Positions 1 through 9,508 are shown, counted from the first letter of the stretch. The stretch: DNA of 64,000 nucleotides from Leptospira kanakyensis (GCF_004769235.1 NZ_RQFG01000005.1:496001-560000); one strand, 5' to 3'. Made by a program: numbers and translations. The notes: generated from the sequence alone by a model not told the origin.

Positions 1-416
1 AATTCATCTGTCAGATATCCAGAATGATCATCATACAACTCAGACACTCGAAGAGCGATCCGATCCAATTCGTGTTTGATTTCCGCGTAGTTTTGATCAG
101 GAAAACCAATACTAGAAAGTTGCACACACATCTCTTCCAGATCTTTATAATGATTTGTATTCCCACGTAACGTGAGTTTGAAGAAGGAATGACGAAGTCT
201 ATGGCGAGTGATTTCTGATTTTAAACTACGGGCCTGAACTCGTAAGTAAGGATCTTTTACTTCTTCCAAAGCAGATTCCAATTGGATCTGCCAAGGAACC
301 CGAGATGCGATGAGTTTTAATAAAAAACGTTTTTTTTCTGGAGGAGCAATTTCCCAATCATACAATAGACGAGTGATATCGTCTGGATAAAAATCAGGAA
401 AAGAAGTTTGTCCCAT
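1..416 (-). CDS. Transglutaminase-like (SirB1-type) protein, truncated by window edge
   Basis: Runs leftwards out of the window: ATG at 416-414, then 138 codons without a stop, so only the N-terminal part is seen. The fragment is charged, largely helical and has no signal peptide. Its last visible part (ALRVSELYDDHSGYLTDE) resembles the helix that precedes the transglutaminase-fold core in SirB1-like proteins; the catalytic core would lie beyond base 1. The reading frame is secure; the family call is inferred from a partial, non-catalytic segment. Confidence 0.5.
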   Translation of the reverse strand, partial: MGQTSFPDFYPDDITRLLYDWEIAPPEKKRFLLKLIASRVPWQIQLESALEEVKDPYLRVQARSLKSEITRHRLRHSFFKLTLRGNTNHYKDLEEMCVQLSSIGFPDQNYAEIKHELDRIALRVSELYDDHSGYLTDE

Positions 417-465
417 TAGAAAAACTATCTATATAAAAACAAAATTGTCAATCGAATCTGAAAGA

Positions 466-1278
466 TTAAACTAATTCTGCAAGTGCTTGTGCTTCTTGTT
501 CTTTGTTCGGAGGAGTTCCATGCCATTTAGGATTGTTTTCCATGTAAGAAACACCTTTACCTAAAATAGTTCTAAACACGATGAGAGTTGGTCCACCAGT
601 ATGTTGTTTTGCTTTTGCAAATGCAGCAAAGATATCTTCCATATTATGTCCGTCTGCATTGATTACGTTCCAACCAAACATCTCAAACTTCTTATCCAAT
701 GGTTCTAACTTCATTACTTCTTCAGTATTACCATCAATTTGAATGTAGTTACGATCCATAAAAGCAATGAGGTTATCAGTTTTGAAGTGAACTGCCGATT
801 GTGCAGCTTCCCAAGTCATTCCTTCACCACATTCACCATCAGAGATGCATGTATAAATTTTATATGTCTCTTTTTTTAGTTTCGCACCAAGAGCCAAACC
901 AACAGAAACAGAAAGACCTTGTCCAAGAGAACCTGAACTAGATTCGATTCCCTTCATGTAACGAGTGGATGGATGTCCTTGGAGGTAAGAATTGATATTA
1001 CGAAATGTAAGTAAATCTTCTACGGGGAAATATCCAGAAAGTCCCATAGATGCATAACGTACAGCGCAAACGTGGCCGTTAGAAAGAATGAGGCGATCTC
1101 TTTCTGGCCATTCAGGATTTTTTGGATCATGATTTAAAATAGAAGTATAAAGTGCTGCGTAGATATCGGCAAGACCAAGAGGGCCACCTGGGTGACCAGA
1201 GTTAGCAGCCGTAACCATTTTGATTACTTGGATTCGGATATCTTTTGCAAATTTCTTTGCGACTTCAATTTTTTCCAT
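466..1278 (-). CDS. tkt: Transketolase, N-terminal (TPP-binding) subunit
   Basis: 270-aa protein equal to the N-terminal half of transketolase, which binds thiamine diphosphate and transfers two-carbon units in the pentose phosphate pathway. Visible signatures are the SGHPGGPLG loop, the GHPS segment and the TPP/Mg motif ISDGECGEG near residue 148. A full transketolase has over 600 residues, so this is the split form and needs a separate C-terminal subunit, which is not in this window. AAGGA sits directly against an upstream ATG (1284) but 6 nt from the ATG at 1278, so 1278 is chosen. It lies 10 bp after the membrane protein gene upstream and is probably co-transcribed with it. Confidence 0.93.
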   Translation of the reverse strand: MEKIEVAKKFAKDIRIQVIKMVTAANSGHPGGPLGLADIYAALYTSILNHDPKNPEWPERDRLILSNGHVCAVRYASMGLSGYFPVEDLLTFRNINSYLQGHPSTRYMKGIESSSGSLGQGLSVSVGLALGAKLKKETYKIYTCISDGECGEGMTWEAAQSAVHFKTDNLIAFMDRNYIQIDGNTEEVMKLEPLDKKFEMFGWNVINADGHNMEDIFAAFAKAKQHTGGPTLIVFRTILGKGVSYMENNPKWHGTPPNKEQEAQALAELV

Positions 1279-1287
1279 GAACATTCC

Positions 1288-1677
1288 TTAAAGCGGTTTT
1301 GATTGAAATAAAAACAGACCGGAGATATAAACAATCGTGTACAATGGCAAAAAGATGTAATGCAATTTTACATGTAAGTTACGTTTTCTTTTCCATCCCA
1401 AATATCCCATACACAACATAAGGACAAGCGCTATCGCGGCAAAAAAACGATGGATATGAATCACAATTTCCGGGGCTGTTGGATAAATTTGGTGATCGGT
1501 TATACCACCTAACAGATACTTTATGCTGAGGAGATAAACAGCCGCAGAAAGATTTGCCAAAATCCCAAGTGAATTGAAGATCCTGTGCCGTTTTTGGTCT
1601 CTCTTTCGAAAAAAATACCCCAAATAAAATCCAATTAGGGAGAGCGTCATCAGAGAATTGACCCAAAACAGTGCCAT
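1288..1677 (-). CDS. Small integral membrane protein, DUF420-like
   Basis: 129 aa with four hydrophobic segments (about residues 3-23, 38-57, 75-94 and 105-124) separated by short basic loops and paired histidines (HIHRFF, KLHYIF). Size, topology and the R/H-rich loops resemble DUF420/YozB-type membrane proteins of unknown function, some of which lie near cytochrome oxidase genes. Here it sits directly upstream of transketolase. No enzymatic motif is visible; the family match is from memory. Confidence 0.6.
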   Translation of the reverse strand: MALFWVNSLMTLSLIGFYLGYFFRKRDQKRHRIFNSLGILANLSAAVYLLSIKYLLGGITDHQIYPTAPEIVIHIHRFFAAIALVLMLCMGYLGWKRKRNLHVKLHYIFLPLYTIVYISGLFLFQSKPL

Positions 1678-1761
1678 CTCCTGTCATTCTGAAAGAAACC
1701 TTCTCCACTCAAAGAATTTTTATTTGACCTTAACCGCTTTTCCCAAAAATTGGATATGCAT

Positions 1762-1836
1762 GCCGCCTTAGCTCAGTGGTAGAGCAGCTGTTTTGTAAAC
1801 AGCCGGTCGGAGGTTCAAATCCCTCAGGCGGCTCCA
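1762..1836 (+). tRNA. tRNA-Thr (anticodon TGT)
   Basis: Full cloverleaf: acceptor GCCGCCT/AGGCGGC, D stem GCTC/GAGC, anticodon stem GCTGT/ACAGC with loop TTTGTAA (anticodon TGT), variable loop CGGTC, T stem GGAGG/CCCTC with TTCAAAT loop, discriminator T. The 3' CCA is encoded, unlike in the tRNA-Tyr that follows 12 bp later. Confidence 0.97.
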
Positions 1837-1842
1837 TGCAAC

Positions 1843-2375
<533 letters not shown>

Positions 2376-2403
2376 GTTATGCGTAGTCGTCCATTTATAA
2401 AAA

Positions 2404-2793
2404 TTAATTTTTAATTAAATGATTAGCCCATTTAAAAACAAGTTCAGCTAATTCAATTGCCTTTGCATATTCAGCTTCAAAAATTTCTTCATAATCACCC
2501 GGATATCGAGTAGAGACGGCATAGTCAGTTAAAATGGCAAGCTCATCGAAGAAACTAGGTTTTTCAATTCGATCAGGTAAAGAAAGTATTAGAGTTTTAA
2601 TATTGTGCGTAAATAGAAATTCGGCATTCTCTTTTATCAAGACAGCTTTTAAAGATTTTTCAGCAGTTTGTTGAGCATGAAAGCAAAGTTGGTTCAATAA
2701 AATATCATTTCTATCGCTAAGTTTTGCCAGAAGTAAGTCGCTTTTTGCATGAACTAACCAAGCCTCTGGAGAACCTGGGTCATCATGCTGCAT
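2404..2793 (-). CDS. HEPN-domain protein (partner of a minimal nucleotidyltransferase)
   Basis: 129-aa helical protein with the HEPN signature FHAQQTAEKSLKAVL (about residues 38-52) and the conserved TRYPGDY segment near residue 94. HEPN proteins paired with minimal nucleotidyltransferases form two-gene modules, many of them toxin-antitoxin systems with the HEPN protein as RNase toxin. The classic R-x4-6-H catalytic motif is not seen: no His follows the Arg of TRYPGDY. It may therefore belong to the non-RNase or poorly characterised branch. Its start overlaps the end of the upstream nucleotidyltransferase gene by 11 bp. Confidence 0.85.
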   Translation of the reverse strand: MQHDDPGSPEAWLVHAKSDLLLAKLSDRNDILLNQLCFHAQQTAEKSLKAVLIKENAEFLFTHNIKTLILSLPDRIEKPSFFDELAILTDYAVSTRYPGDYEEIFEAEYAKAIELAELVFKWANHLIKN

Positions 2794-3091
2794 AAAGTTC
2801 TAAACCATCTTGAAGAGCATGAAAATAAATTAAATGACGGTTATTTGAATATTTTTTGAGAGTTTCCGGAGTTGCCACTACAATATCAAATGAGATTTTG
2901 ATATGATCTACCTTCTTATAAATATATTGTGCGATTTCTCTTTTATTTGTACCATCAGGCATAATGATTAAAAGATCGTAATCACTATTCTTTCCGGCAG
3001 TGCTAGTGGCTCTTGATCCAAAAAGGATAATCTTTAATGGATTTACGAGTGAAATAATTTGGCTTTTTAGAATTTCTAACTCATCTTCCAT
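2783..3091 (-). CDS. Minimal nucleotidyltransferase (MNT), HEPN partner
   Basis: 102-aa nucleotidyltransferase of the DNA polymerase beta-like fold. The catalytic motif is complete: GSRATSTAG followed by DYD (GS...DxD, about residues 27-42). In MNT/HEPN modules this protein is usually the antitoxin and may modify the HEPN protein with AMP. The ATG at 3091 is preferred over an in-frame TTG 15 bp upstream, because it gives the usual family N-terminus; no strong ribosome site decides it. First gene of the pair; a perfect palindrome lies about 100 bp upstream. Confidence 0.88.
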   Translation of the reverse strand: MEDELEILKSQIISLVNPLKIILFGSRATSTAGKNSDYDLLIIMPDGTNKREIAQYIYKKVDHIKISFDIVVATPETLKKYSNNRHLIYFHALQDGLELYAA

Positions 3092-3187
3092 AGCCAAAGA
3101 ATACAACGATTTAATAAAAAATCAAGTAGGAATCAGTGATTCTTTTCATCTTAATTGATTCAGTAAGATCAAACAGTTTGCCATATC

Positions 3188-3210
3188 AATTGACATAGAT
3201 TATGTCAATT
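3188..3210. promoter_or_regulatory. Palindromic operator candidate upstream of MNT/HEPN
   Basis: Perfect 10-bp inverted repeat AATTGACATA / TATGTCAATT with a 3-bp centre. On the minus strand it contains TTGACA, and 17 bp later TATGGC, a possible -35/-10 pair directed at the MNT gene. A dyad over the -35 box is the usual arrangement for an autoregulated toxin-antitoxin operon. It lacks a T-run, so a terminator for the lipoprotein gene ending at 3233 is less likely. Confidence 0.5.
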
Positions 3211-3232
3211 TCAGATATTTCAAAAAATAAAT

Positions 3233-3511
3233 TCATTCATAAAAACCTGGGAGGTATTGATTTTCTTCGCTTTCACATTCCTTTTTCTTTTTGAAATACG
3301 TGGCACAACCAACTAAGGTAATATTGGAGGTAATCACTTGTGCCAAATTTCGATCTTCTTTATACGTTGCAACTGAAAAAGCGAGTCCATTACAATAAAA
3401 TTTATAATCTCTTTCCAGATAGTATTTACACGCATCTTCCTTTTTGCCAACGGAACAGTTTGTTAGAATCACAATGATCACCAGATAAAATACATTTTGA
3501 ATCAGCTTCAT
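3233..3511 (-). CDS. Small lipoprotein, Cys-containing paralogue 1
   Basis: 92 aa. Signal peptide ending in lipobox LTNC (Cys19), then a short mature domain with five further cysteines. The C-terminal block LVGC...CE...YLPGFYE matches the neighbouring upstream gene (LVGC...CE...YIPHFGY), so the two are tandem paralogues. GGTGA lies 5 nt before the ATG. Probably anchored in the outer or inner membrane facing the periplasm. Function unknown. Confidence 0.8.
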   Translation of the reverse strand: MKLIQNVFYLVIIVILTNCSVGKKEDACKYYLERDYKFYCNGLAFSVATYKEDRNLAQVITSNITLVGCATYFKKKKECESEENQYLPGFYE

Positions 3512-3521
3512 ATCAATTCAC

Positions 3522-3881
3522 CTAATATCCAAAATGCGGGATGTATTCAGATTTGTTTTCACATTTCCGTTCTTCGATGGTTTTATATAGACAACCCACT
3601 AGATTTTGATCTGCCAAAAAACGAGTAGCCGAAGAAGGGCGTCCACGTTCTTCATCGATTTTTACAGAATTTTCTAAAGCCAAATAGCTTAAGCAAAGTG
3701 ATTCTGCATCACCTTCGAGTCCTCCTCCTCTTCTTACGCTTTCCATACAATAAAATTTTTGATCCGTGCAATTGACGATGGAGAACAAGATCCATAAAAC
3801 AACGCCAAGGAACTTTGGTAGCACCGCACATACGAATATTCTCTTTTGATTATGTCCAATTTTCGACCCAATCTTTCTCAT
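3522..3881 (-). CDS. Small lipoprotein, Cys-containing paralogue 2
   Basis: 119 aa from the ATG at 3881, which has GGAAG 7 nt upstream; an ATG 6 bp earlier and a TTG at 3926 are worse placed. A long basic N-region precedes the hydrophobic signal and lipobox SIVNC. The mature part is longer than paralogue 1 and includes a Gly-rich turn, but ends with the same LVGC...ERKCE...YIPHFGY block. Lies 10 bp upstream of paralogue 1 in the same direction. Function unknown. Confidence 0.75.
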   Translation of the reverse strand: MRKIGSKIGHNQKRIFVCAVLPKFLGVVLWILFSIVNCTDQKFYCMESVRRGGGLEGDAESLCLSYLALENSVKIDEERGRPSSATRFLADQNLVGCLYKTIEERKCENKSEYIPHFGY

Positions 3882-4066
3882 CTTCATACTTCCGAAAAAA
3901 TATTCGTAAATTAGAATATGACTCAACTCACTTTTCCAATCAAACTTCCCTTCAAACCGTTTTGAACGGAATTCAAACGTTTTTAAAACAGAAAGAACGG
4001 TTTTTAGAAACTTTTTTATCTGATCATTTGTTTGAATGAATTGAAGGATTATAAATAACAGAAAAT

Positions 4067-4528
4067 CTAAATCATCCAGTTCTGAATCTTCGTGCGATAG
4101 AAAAAATAAGCTCCATCTTTTTTTCTCTGCAACTGCACCCCGAACTGACCGCGTTTAGACCGCACGACCGAAATGAAATTCAATGGTTCTTGTCCTTCCC
4201 AAGATACAGTCGGAAACAATTGTTTGCCCGAGGAATCATAGAAAGCCCACTGCGTTTCTTCTGTCTCTGTTAATTCTTCCATAAAAAAATGATCCAAACT
4301 CACTTCTACTTCTGGTAAAAATTGACAAGTCACCGACGGAGCGATTTGATTGCGTCCAAATACCTGTAACGGTTTCTGTTTGCAAAAACGAATTTGATCC
4401 CTGGCAGATCCCACAAGTTCCAATCGTAGATTCTGTTCCGGTGTGACTAAAAAATTAGAGAACACGGGACAGATGGAAAATAGAATCAAACAAACAACAA
4501 AAATAAAGGAAAGGGAGAATGACTTCAC
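4067..4528 (-). CDS. Exported protein of unknown function
   Basis: 153 aa with a signal peptide (about residues 1-24, SICPVFS) and a mature domain that looks beta-rich, with two cysteines (FCKQ, VTCQF) that could form a disulfide. The start is GTG overlapping the TAG of the upstream gene (TAGTG), so it is translationally coupled to the helical-repeat protein and, through it, to the penicillin-binding protein. That context suggests a role in the envelope, but no family is recognised. Confidence 0.75.
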   Translation of the reverse strand: MKSFSLSFIFVVCLILFSICPVFSNFLVTPEQNLRLELVGSARDQIRFCKQKPLQVFGRNQIAPSVTCQFLPEVEVSLDHFFMEELTETEETQWAFYDSSGKQLFPTVSWEGQEPLNFISVVRSKRGQFGVQLQRKKDGAYFFYRTKIQNWMI

Positions 4529-5496
4529 TAATTTGTCCCCGGAAAGAGTAATGTTAAAAATTCATTCCCTTCTCTTTCGGCTAAGATACGAATGCTTGGT
4601 TCAAAAGGTTTCCAAGAATTGTTGGCGTTTGGCGAACAATAAAAATGCAAAAGGGTTTCGATTTCATCTGTGGAAGATGGTGAAAATTTAAATGTAGAGC
4701 ACATCTCTTTGGCATTACCTTTTAGAACCAGAGATTTTGTTGTTTCTAAATCCGCTCTTGGCTTGGATCCAAAACTTCCACTCATTCGAAAATATCTTGC
4801 AGAGAGATCATATTCCGTTGTTTGGCGATAGTACACACCCATCAGATACAATACATCCGATTTTTCCTGGTCAGATCTTTCTGATTCTGATTCACCCAAA
4901 ATGGTTTTTAAAAATTCCTTACCGGCATCGGCTCCAATTTTAAACTCAGAAATACCAATAAACAATGGAGTTTTTGCCATTGCAGGGTTTTCTGCATAAA
5001 TCGATAAAATCACTTTGTATTGTTTTCGTTTCAAAAGAATGATCGAGGCAAATTCATATAACTTTTGTGAGTTGGTAATTTTCAGATGTTCTGATAGTTC
5101 CGTAAATTTATCAGGAGCGGCCTTGGCTGCGAGCACATAAGTTGCAGAAAGTTCAGAAACGGTGATTGGTTTATAAATTTCGCTTAAATGAGTCCAAATC
5201 CAACCTCTTTCTTTCGAAGGGATGAGTGGAGGGAACTTACTTCCTAAAAACAATGCATCTAATAACTTTCCATGTTTTTTATACAAAAAGAAAAGCCTGG
5301 ATACTACTGCCTTTTGTAATTTTCCGGATGGTTTCTGTGTTAATGCTTTTTCATACAAAGGGATAGCGAAAAGAGTATTCAACTGTTCCATCTCATACCC
5401 TTCTTCATAAAATGAATTGGCAACCAAAGACGGAGATAAACCAAACAAAAATAATATTAGAATGAAACAAATGAAAGTTTGGTTTGCTAATTTCAT
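4528..5496 (-). CDS. Exported helical-repeat (TPR-like) protein
   Basis: 322 aa. Signal peptide (about residues 1-26), then alternating short helices with TPR-like spacing (for example Y-L-M-G-V-Y-Y-R followed by LSARYFRMSG near residue 225), consistent with a periplasmic protein-interaction scaffold. The ATG follows the stop codon of the PBP gene directly (TAG-ATG), so both are made from one message. It may support the PBP, as other TPR proteins do, but this is inferred from position only. Confidence 0.75.
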   Translation of the reverse strand: MKLANQTFICFILILFLFGLSPSLVANSFYEEGYEMEQLNTLFAIPLYEKALTQKPSGKLQKAVVSRLFFLYKKHGKLLDALFLGSKFPPLIPSKERGWIWTHLSEIYKPITVSELSATYVLAAKAAPDKFTELSEHLKITNSQKLYEFASIILLKRKQYKVILSIYAENPAMAKTPLFIGISEFKIGADAGKEFLKTILGESESERSDQEKSDVLYLMGVYYRQTTEYDLSARYFRMSGSFGSKPRADLETTKSLVLKGNAKEMCSTFKFSPSSTDEIETLLHFYCSPNANNSWKPFEPSIRILAEREGNEFLTLLFPGTN

Positions 5497-8094
5497 CTAA
5501 TACAATCCTTTCATCAAATCTTTGTTCTCTGAATGTGTTGCTTTATGGTCTTCTGTACAAATTCCTTCAGGTGGATAATCAGAAAGATACAATTCATTTG
5601 CCACTGGACAATTGACACCTGCTTGTTTTCCTGTTAAGGAACAAATTTTATATGGTTTCGCATAAACAGGTTGGCTGAATTGGATTTTAGGAATGATGTT
5701 TTTTTTATCAATGGAAGATACAATTTCTCCCCAAAGTGGAGCTGCCACTGCACCACCAAGTCCACTGGGGCCCATTCCAAATTTTGGATTGTCATAACCA
5801 ATCCAGATGGCTAATGATAAATCGGGTCTTGCGCCCACAAACCATGCATCTTTATAATCGTTTGTGGTTCCGGTTTTTCCAACTAAATCACCCGCATAAC
5901 CACCGTTCCGAACTCCACTGGCACGGCCACTGTCTCTGAGTAAAGATACCATCACTTCTGCTGTGTCGGGACGAATCACTTGGCGTTCTGGCGGAAGTTT
6001 TAATTTAAACTCATCGGTGCCGCCCACTTCATACAAAACCACACCTTTTGCATTTTTAATCCTTTGGATGAGATAAGGACGTTTGACTGTTCCTTGGTTG
6101 ACAAAACCAGTAAAAGCTGAGGCCATCTCTAAGGGAGAAATCTCTAGGGTTCCCAGAGCCAAAGACAAATCTCCTCTGTATCTATTTTTTTTCTCTGCAT
6201 CATTTGGAAAAAAGTATTTTGTAAAATAACGTTCAATGCCTGCACTACCCAATCGTTCCGCCACTTGGACGGCTGCTGTGTTTTTGGATTTCACAAGGGC
6301 TGTGCGTAGAGAAATTTCTCCATCAAAACTTCCTCCTAAATTTTCAGGAGCCCATTCTTTCCCACCACCACCTCTGTAATACAATGGAGCATCTAAAATT
6401 CTTGTTCCGGATTGAATGACACCGGCATCAATTGCTGATGCATATAACACTGCCTTGATGGAACTTCCCGTTTGTCTACGCATTTGAGTGGCACGGTTGA
6501 ATTGGTTTTGTGAATTAAACTCTTCCCCACCATGTAGAAATAACACCTGACCCGTGTTTGGTTGGATGCCGACAATCGCTGCCTGGACAGAACTTGTATC
6601 TTTTTCGGATTCCAAACTATCAGGATTCCAAACCATTTCATTTAAAATAGATACTTCTTCCATCTTTTGTCGGAATGCTAAATCCATAGGAGATTCCGGT
6701 TTTACTCGGACACGTTTTTTTTGGATTTTTCCAGATTTACGATTACGATTCAAGTAATCACGAACCATGGGGCCAATGAGTTCTTGTGCCCCACGATCCA
6801 AAGTAGTTTCCACTGTATAACCACCACTTTCGTAAATATTTTTGTCTCCTTCCAAGGAAGAAAGAATTCCACGAACATGTTCTGTTACATACGGTGCAAT
6901 GTCTTGCCTGGATCCAAAAACAGTTTCATTCGGAGACCGAGTGGATAGGTTATGATAAAAACTAACAAACTTGTCTCGATCTAAGTTAGGATAAATGCCT
7001 CGATTACGAAACATCTGTAAAATGGCGCGAACACGAGTGTAAGAATCTTCGGGATTTTTTAAAGGAGAGTATTTATTAGGTGCAGAAGGAAGGGATGCAA
7101 GGAGCACCATTTCTTCTTTGTTTAATTCCATTGGATTCTTCTGGAAATAAAACTTAACTCCCTCTCCAAATCCAAAGGCACCATGCCCTAAATAAACATG
7201 GTTCATATAAGTTTCTAAAATTTGTTCTTTAGTGAGGACTGATTCTAAAGCAAAAGCCAGTTGTGCTTCTCTCCATTTACGATTTAAACTTTTACGACGG
7301 TCATCCAAGATAATTCTTGCTAACTGTTGTGTGATGGTGGAGGCACCTTGTTTATAACTTAAATTAACAATATTTTTAAAAAATGCTCTAAGGATAGCTG
7401 AATAATCAATCCCACCATGAAAGAAAAACTTCTGATCTTCAATATTCAAAAGAATTGAAATCATATCTTCCGGATAATCTTGCAAACGTAAGGTGGAAGT
7501 TCTTTTTTGGAAAATTTCACTCACCATCTGTCCATTCCGATCCAAAATTTTTGTAGGAATGTTTTTTGATAGAGATTCTAAATACAGAGGCACTTCTTTT
7601 TTAGTAGCCAGCACTCCTGCGACAAAGTAAGAGAAGCCAAGTATAAACAAAAATAAACAAATGGAAGTGACGGTAAACGTAAGTTTCAGATAAGAAAATT
7701 TTTGGGACTTACCCCGCCCACTGTTAACACCGCTCAGTCTTTGTTTGAGTGGTTTTGGTTTGAAAGTTCGAACCTCTGGTTCTCTTTCAAAAACTACCTT
7801 TCTTTCCCAAAACGGTTTGGACTTAGTGTCTGTTTTTTCTTTAATCGAATTTGATTTTCCGATGGATTCTGTTGGGATTTTAAAAGATTGGAACGATTGG
7901 GCCGTATCCGAAAATACAGGTTCTTTAGGAACCACTTTTAAAATTTCAAAACGATAATCGGAAAAATTAAGGATCACCTTCTCTTTGCAATGAGCACACG
8001 TTAGCTGGAATTTACCTTCTTTGGGAATTGGTTCCGGTAAACGTGACGCTTTTTGGCAATGTGGACAAAGATATTTAGGAGAAGGTTCCGACAT
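5497..8094 (-). CDS. Penicillin-binding protein 1 (bifunctional) with N-terminal zinc ribbon
   Basis: 865-aa class A PBP that polymerises and cross-links peptidoglycan. Domains in order: a cytoplasmic zinc ribbon (CPHC near residue 11, CAHC near residue 33), a transmembrane helix near 142-165, a GT51 transglycosylase (EDQKFFFHGGID, then GASTITQQLAR) and a transpeptidase with all three active-site motifs: GSSIKA (SxxK), SKN (SxN) and KTGTTNDYKDAWFVG. GGGAG 6 nt before the ATG supports the start. First gene of a coupled three-gene unit. The zinc ribbon is unusual for a class A PBP and may sense something in the cytoplasm or bind a partner; its role is unknown. Confidence 0.93.
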   Translation of the reverse strand: MSEPSPKYLCPHCQKASRLPEPIPKEGKFQLTCAHCKEKVILNFSDYRFEILKVVPKEPVFSDTAQSFQSFKIPTESIGKSNSIKEKTDTKSKPFWERKVVFEREPEVRTFKPKPLKQRLSGVNSGRGKSQKFSYLKLTFTVTSICLFLFILGFSYFVAGVLATKKEVPLYLESLSKNIPTKILDRNGQMVSEIFQKRTSTLRLQDYPEDMISILLNIEDQKFFFHGGIDYSAILRAFFKNIVNLSYKQGASTITQQLARIILDDRRKSLNRKWREAQLAFALESVLTKEQILETYMNHVYLGHGAFGFGEGVKFYFQKNPMELNKEEMVLLASLPSAPNKYSPLKNPEDSYTRVRAILQMFRNRGIYPNLDRDKFVSFYHNLSTRSPNETVFGSRQDIAPYVTEHVRGILSSLEGDKNIYESGGYTVETTLDRGAQELIGPMVRDYLNRNRKSGKIQKKRVRVKPESPMDLAFRQKMEEVSILNEMVWNPDSLESEKDTSSVQAAIVGIQPNTGQVLFLHGGEEFNSQNQFNRATQMRRQTGSSIKAVLYASAIDAGVIQSGTRILDAPLYYRGGGGKEWAPENLGGSFDGEISLRTALVKSKNTAAVQVAERLGSAGIERYFTKYFFPNDAEKKNRYRGDLSLALGTLEISPLEMASAFTGFVNQGTVKRPYLIQRIKNAKGVVLYEVGGTDEFKLKLPPERQVIRPDTAEVMVSLLRDSGRASGVRNGGYAGDLVGKTGTTNDYKDAWFVGARPDLSLAIWIGYDNPKFGMGPSGLGGAVAAPLWGEIVSSIDKKNIIPKIQFSQPVYAKPYKICSLTGKQAGVNCPVANELYLSDYPPEGICTEDHKATHSENKDLMKGLY

Positions 8095-8109
8095 AGGTTC
8101 TCCCTATTC

Positions 8110-8982
8110 TTATCGGACGTTTGTTAAAATTACAAAATCAGCGATTTTCATAAATTCGCGGCTTTCTTCTCGATCTTTGACAAACCCAGAGATGACTAGA
8201 ACCGAAAGCCCCATTTCTCGTAGTCTATGTACGACACCACCGTTCCGATCGGAATGAAATCGACCATTCAAATGAACCACCTTCTTTCTAGTTTTGTAAA
8301 ATTCGCGGGAAATTGATTCCGCCATCCCTTGGTCCCAAGTTGCTTGGCCGAGAACCAAATAGGAATTTTCAGAACCGTGGCCAGTTCCATGCCCTCCCGC
8401 AAACAAATCAGTTAACCGCTGTTTGTAATCTTCTGTTAAGTATTTTTCTAAACTATAAGCAGGAGGAAGGAAGGTAAGCGCCGAATCAGAAAACTCGCGG
8501 TAGGCAGCCAAACCCTTTCTAGAAATTAAATTTACATACCGTCTTGGTGGATTGGCAGCAACCACATTCAATTTTTTATCTTTCGCAAGTAGAACTAACG
8601 GTAAATAATCGGTTTTGAAGGATTTCCAATGGGTAGTAGAAGAAAGAAAGTGAGACTCGGTGATGGTTCCATTTAAGAATTCGTTGGTTATATTTTGCCC
8701 GTCTTGTTCCAACATCTCCAAAGACAAGGAAGTAGGTTCTAGATCCGAAATTCCTTTAAACAAAGTTTCATAAAAACGATGGAGATCCTGATTGTCATGT
8801 TCTTCGCCAAGAACAATGACATTGTATTTGGAAGATTCTTTAACAATATCAGAAATCGAAACAGTTTCTGCCGTGGATGTCCGGACAATTTGTACGGACG
8901 ATGTAGATTCCTCGGCAGAGATTCCAATACTTAAAAATACAAAAAGAAACGATAAAACAAATCGATTAAAGAAGATTTTCAA
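8110..8982 (-). CDS. ChaN-like haem-binding-family exported protein
   Basis: 290 aa with a signal peptide (cleavage near SAEES, residue 23). It carries the ChaN/PF04187 hallmarks: VIVLGEEHDNQDLHRFY near residue 55, SLEMLEQDGQ near 88 and VVHLNGRFHSDRNGGV near 236. ChaN of Campylobacter is a haem-binding lipoprotein; here no lipobox is present, so the protein should be soluble in the periplasm or held by its signal. The start overlaps the end of the glutathione peroxidase gene by 17 bp. Confidence 0.85.
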   Translation of the reverse strand: MKIFFNRFVLSFLFVFLSIGISAEESTSSVQIVRTSTAETVSISDIVKESSKYNVIVLGEEHDNQDLHRFYETLFKGISDLEPTSLSLEMLEQDGQNITNEFLNGTITESHFLSSTTHWKSFKTDYLPLVLLAKDKKLNVVAANPPRRYVNLISRKGLAAYREFSDSALTFLPPAYSLEKYLTEDYKQRLTDLFAGGHGTGHGSENSYLVLGQATWDQGMAESISREFYKTRKKVVHLNGRFHSDRNGGVVHRLREMGLSVLVISGFVKDREESREFMKIADFVILTNVR

Positions 8983-9508
8983 TGGCTTGTTTTAACTCCG
9001 CAGATTCCGGTTTGGTTCCCGAAGGAAATCTACCAACAACATTTCCATTTTTATCGATGAGGAACTTTTCGAAGTTCCACTTCACATCCCCTTTTTCTTT
9101 TGCATTTTCGGTTAAAAACTGATAAATGGGATCTTTATCGTTTCCAAGAACTTTTGTTTTTTTCATTAGATCAAAACTCACTCCAAAGTTGAGTTTGCAA
9201 AACTCAGCAATTTGGGATTCGGTTCCTGGTTCTTGGCCACCAAAATCATTAGAAGGAAATCCAACCACTTTCAAACCTTTATCCTTATATGTTTGATGGA
9301 CTTTTTCTAAACCATCGTATTGTGGCGTATAACCACATTTAGATGCAACGTTCACAACAAGGACAGGATGCCCTTTGTATTCGGAAAGAGAAACTTCCTT
9401 CCCTTGGATGGATACGGATTTAAAATCATGGAATGACATTTTTTTTCCTCCAGCATAGATATGAAAACCGATAAAGAGAAAAATAGCAAACAAAACTTTT
9501 CTTTGCAT
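8966..9508 (-). CDS. Glutathione peroxidase (Cys type), exported
   Basis: 180 aa. Thiol peroxidase fold with peroxidatic Cys in VASKCGYTPQY (Cys58), the FPSNDFGGQEP block and the WNFEKFLID motif, giving the Cys-Gln-Trp active site. Bacterial Cys-type members usually use thioredoxin and reduce hydroperoxides. A signal peptide (residues 1-20) sends it to the periplasm. The ATG at 9508 is preferred to 9526 because AGGGGGG lies 5 nt before it. Co-transcribed with the ChaN-like gene. Confidence 0.92.
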   Translation of the reverse strand: MQRKVLFAIFLFIGFHIYAGGKKMSFHDFKSVSIQGKEVSLSEYKGHPVLVVNVASKCGYTPQYDGLEKVHQTYKDKGLKVVGFPSNDFGGQEPGTESQIAEFCKLNFGVSFDLMKKTKVLGNDKDPIYQFLTENAKEKGDVKWNFEKFLIDKNGNVVGRFPSGTKPESAELKQAIENLL

